Assembly (NCBI GenBank): GCA_963575745.1
Contig: CAUYUJ010004747.1
Coordinates: forward strand, 473,510-537,509
Origin: Prorocentrum cordatum
Taxonomy: Eukaryota; Sar; Dinophyceae; Prorocentrales; Prorocentraceae
Direction of reading: 5' to 3'
DNA: 64,000 nucleotides
This document shows positions 62,211 to 64,000 of the stretch, in pieces; positions within the stretch are counted from its first letter, which is position 1, and each line of letters opens with the position of its first letter. Under the pieces are notes generated by a model. That model was not told the DNA's origin. It saw nothing but the letters and a program-made list of their open reading frames with translations, and ran no database searches. The position numbers were made by a program, and so were the translations under genes.

Positions 62211-62860
62211 GGATCTAGCACGCCAGGCACCCCTGTCACACGCCACGGCGTTTGGGTTGTAGGTCAGAGGAGCAGAGGCCTCTTGGATGCCTGTGAGGAT
62301 CTGTTTGGATGCACGTCGGATGCCTCTTGGAGGCGGTTTTGGGGGTGTCTTGGGGAATGTTGAGGGCCTTTGGGGGCCTGATTTGGGTCTCTCGGGTCTC
62401 TTGGGCGCACCTCGGGAGCTTGTGGGGAGATCTTGGGCCCATCTTGGGGCGAAGGGCTCAAAAAGTCAGTTCGTGGTCCCCATATTGGGTTCCGATTGGG
62501 ACCCTTTGGGGGTCTTCTTGGGCCCCTCTTTGGGGATTTCGGGCCGTTGGGGGGCGATCTTGGGCGCCTCGCGGGTCGTCTTTGAACATTGACAAAGCGG
62601 CAGTGCGAAAACCATGCAAAAACAAACCAATGGATTTTGCCGATTGTGGCCTCTTGGGCCGCCCTCCAGAGCCTCCAAACGGGCCAAGATGGCCCCCGGG
62701 GCCATCTGAAACAAGATTGGACATGCATATCCCGAACAACGCATTCCTGACTTCTCGAAGAGTTACGCAGAGACCCCCCGAGAGCCCACGAGAGCGCCCA
62801 GAATTGATGAAAAAAAGTGTAAGCCAACGTGGGCCCTAAACCGTGTTTTTTGTTTTTCTA
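62211..62860 (+). repeat. Degenerate TTGGGGGTCTCTTGGGCG repeat, block 5
   Basis: CACGCCAGGCACCCCTGTCA (shared with 56570), then GGATGCCTCTTGGAGGCGGT-type words to ~62590, then unassigned sequence with CGCCCTCCAGAGCCTCCAAA. No gene called. Confidence 0.65.
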
Positions 62861-63100
62861 TCTACGTTGTGCAATCTACGTGGATTAATATATGGTGTGC
62901 AGTCTACGCGGTGCAATCGGATGTTGTGCAATCTACGTTGTGCAATCTATATGTTGCAATCTACGTTGTGCAACCGATGTGGTGCAATCTAAGCGGTGCA
63001 AATCATTTTGACTGTCTTGAAGCTGTCCTCTCCACTGCTCGTGCAAACATCCCACCCTCCCACCCGCAACTTGGTTGCACGACCTCTTAAGACCGTGACG
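62861..63100 (-). repeat. Dispersed ~1 kb unit, inverted 3' part
   Basis: Repeats of TTGTGCAATCTACG (~62870-63000), then TCCACTGCTCGTGCAAACAT, CCCACCCTCCCACCCGCAAC TTGG. The minus strand reads CCAAGTTGCGGGTGGGAGGG TGGGATGTTTGCACGAGCAG, block C of the family at 0.3-8.9 kb. The TGCAATCTACG tail corresponds to block D. Confidence 0.8.
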
Positions 63101-63114
63101 GTAGGTACCAAATG

Positions 63115-63393
63115 ACACTTGGCAACGACACCGACGACGACAGCGACAACGACGACGACGCCGCCGACGACGTCTACGACGACGACACCGACGACGACTC
63201 CGACGACTTCGACGACGACGACAACGACGACGACGAAGACAACGACGACGACGACGACGACGACGCCGACGCCGACGACGACGACGACGACGATGACGAC
63301 GCCGACGTCGCCGACGACGACGAAGCCGACGTCGCCGACGACGACACCGACGACGACTCCGACGACTTCGACGACGACGACAACGACGACGAC

Positions 63394-63424
<31 letters not shown>

Positions 63425-63585
63425 CCGACGCCGACGCCGACGCCGACGACGACGACGACGGCGACACCGACGTCGCCGACGACGACGACGACGACGACGC
63501 CGACGTCGCCGACGACGACGATGAAGACGACGACGACGACGACGTCGCCAACGAAAACGACGGCGACGACGACGTCGTCAACGAA

Positions 63586-63624
<39 letters not shown>

Positions 63625-64000
63625 GGAGGAGGGAGGACGACGACGACGACGACGACGGCGACAACGACGACAACGACGAGGGAAGAGGGAGGACGGCGAC
63701 GACGCGAACGACCAAGAAGGAGAGAGGACGGCGACGCCGACGACGACAACGACGAGGCAGGAGGGACGACGACGGCGACGACGACGGCGACGAAATAGGA
63801 GGGACGACGACGAGACGCCGACGACGGATGACGACGACGACGAGGGAGGACGAAGGACGACCACGGCGACAACGACGACAGAGACGACGACGACGCTAAA
63901 TAGGACGACGACGACGACGACGAGGAAAAACAGAGGACGTCGACGGCGACGACGACGACGACGAGGGAGAAGGGAGGACGGCGACGACGACAACGACGCA
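63115..64000. repeat. (ACG)n trinucleotide array
   Basis: About 885 bp to the window edge, mostly GACGACGAC with GCC/TCC/AAC variants. From ~63630 GAGGGAGGAGG interruptions appear every ~90 bp. Long poly-Asp (plus) and poly-Val / poly-Ser (minus) frames are artefacts. The array continues past the window. Confidence 0.95.

Noticed and set aside
63112-63993. Poly-Asp frame (plus) and poly-Val/Ser frames (minus)
   Set aside because: Produced by the ACG trinucleotide array. No non-repeat sequence attached.
1-64000. CRISPR arrays, rRNA, tRNA
   Set aside because: No regularly spaced unique spacers, and no rRNA core or tRNA cloverleaf sequence was recognised by eye.

Overview
The window looks like nuclear DNA of a dinoflagellate. 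The evidence is indirect: GC-rich sequence packed with tandem and inverted repeats, several decayed retroelements whose Gag, integrase and polymerase proteins resemble types common in dinoflagellate genomes, and a host gene whose exons join best with GA or GC splice donors, which dinoflagellates tolerate. No spliced-leader gene, rRNA, tRNA or CRISPR array was seen. Genus cannot be fixed from sequence alone.

Layout. 0-9.5 kb is repeat country: about six diverged copies of a ~1 kb unit, a ~500 bp TTTAGC/TTAGC array and a ~1.5 kb array of ~76 bp units. 9.5-15 kb holds simple repeats and small foldback elements. 15.4-24.1 kb is a decayed tyrosine-recombinase (DIRS/PAT-like) retrotransposon with a Gag-like ORF, reverse-transcriptase pieces, a cytosine-methyltransferase-like domain, RNase H, a tyrosine recombinase, and a pair of ~340 bp direct repeats at its 3' side. 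Its methyltransferase is split by a minisatellite that is the inverted relative of the 5-6 kb array.

25.7-40.2 kb is the main host gene: a split alpha-L-rhamnosidase (GH78) gene with a galactose-binding lectin domain inside it. Six exons can be joined in frame into a protein of about 1,030 residues. Intron 2 (about 7.1 kb) contains a broken Ty1/copia-type element (30.2-34.3 kb) flanked by oppositely oriented arrays of one 18 bp minisatellite. Several introns carry short foldback elements, and the end of one coincides with an inferred splice acceptor.

40.2-45.8 kb is gene-poor, with a TTGCAT-like array and degenerate GGCCCAAGACGG repeats. 46.0-47.5 kb holds exons of an unidentified membrane-protein gene. 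48.2-49.4 kb is a decayed retroelement Gag. 52.97-53.83 kb is an exon of a lipoxygenase-family protein. 54.4-62.7 kb is degenerate GGGCCGTCTTGGAGG repeats broken by a frameshifted LINE (57.06-61.19 kb, with ORF1, AP endonuclease and reverse transcriptase). The last 890 bp is an ACG-trinucleotide array.

No operon-like cooperation is expected. The functional genes are probably the rhamnosidase, the lipoxygenase-like gene and perhaps the membrane protein. The rest is mobile-element debris and satellite. All splice junctions, domain calls and the organism assignment are by eye and not checked against any database.
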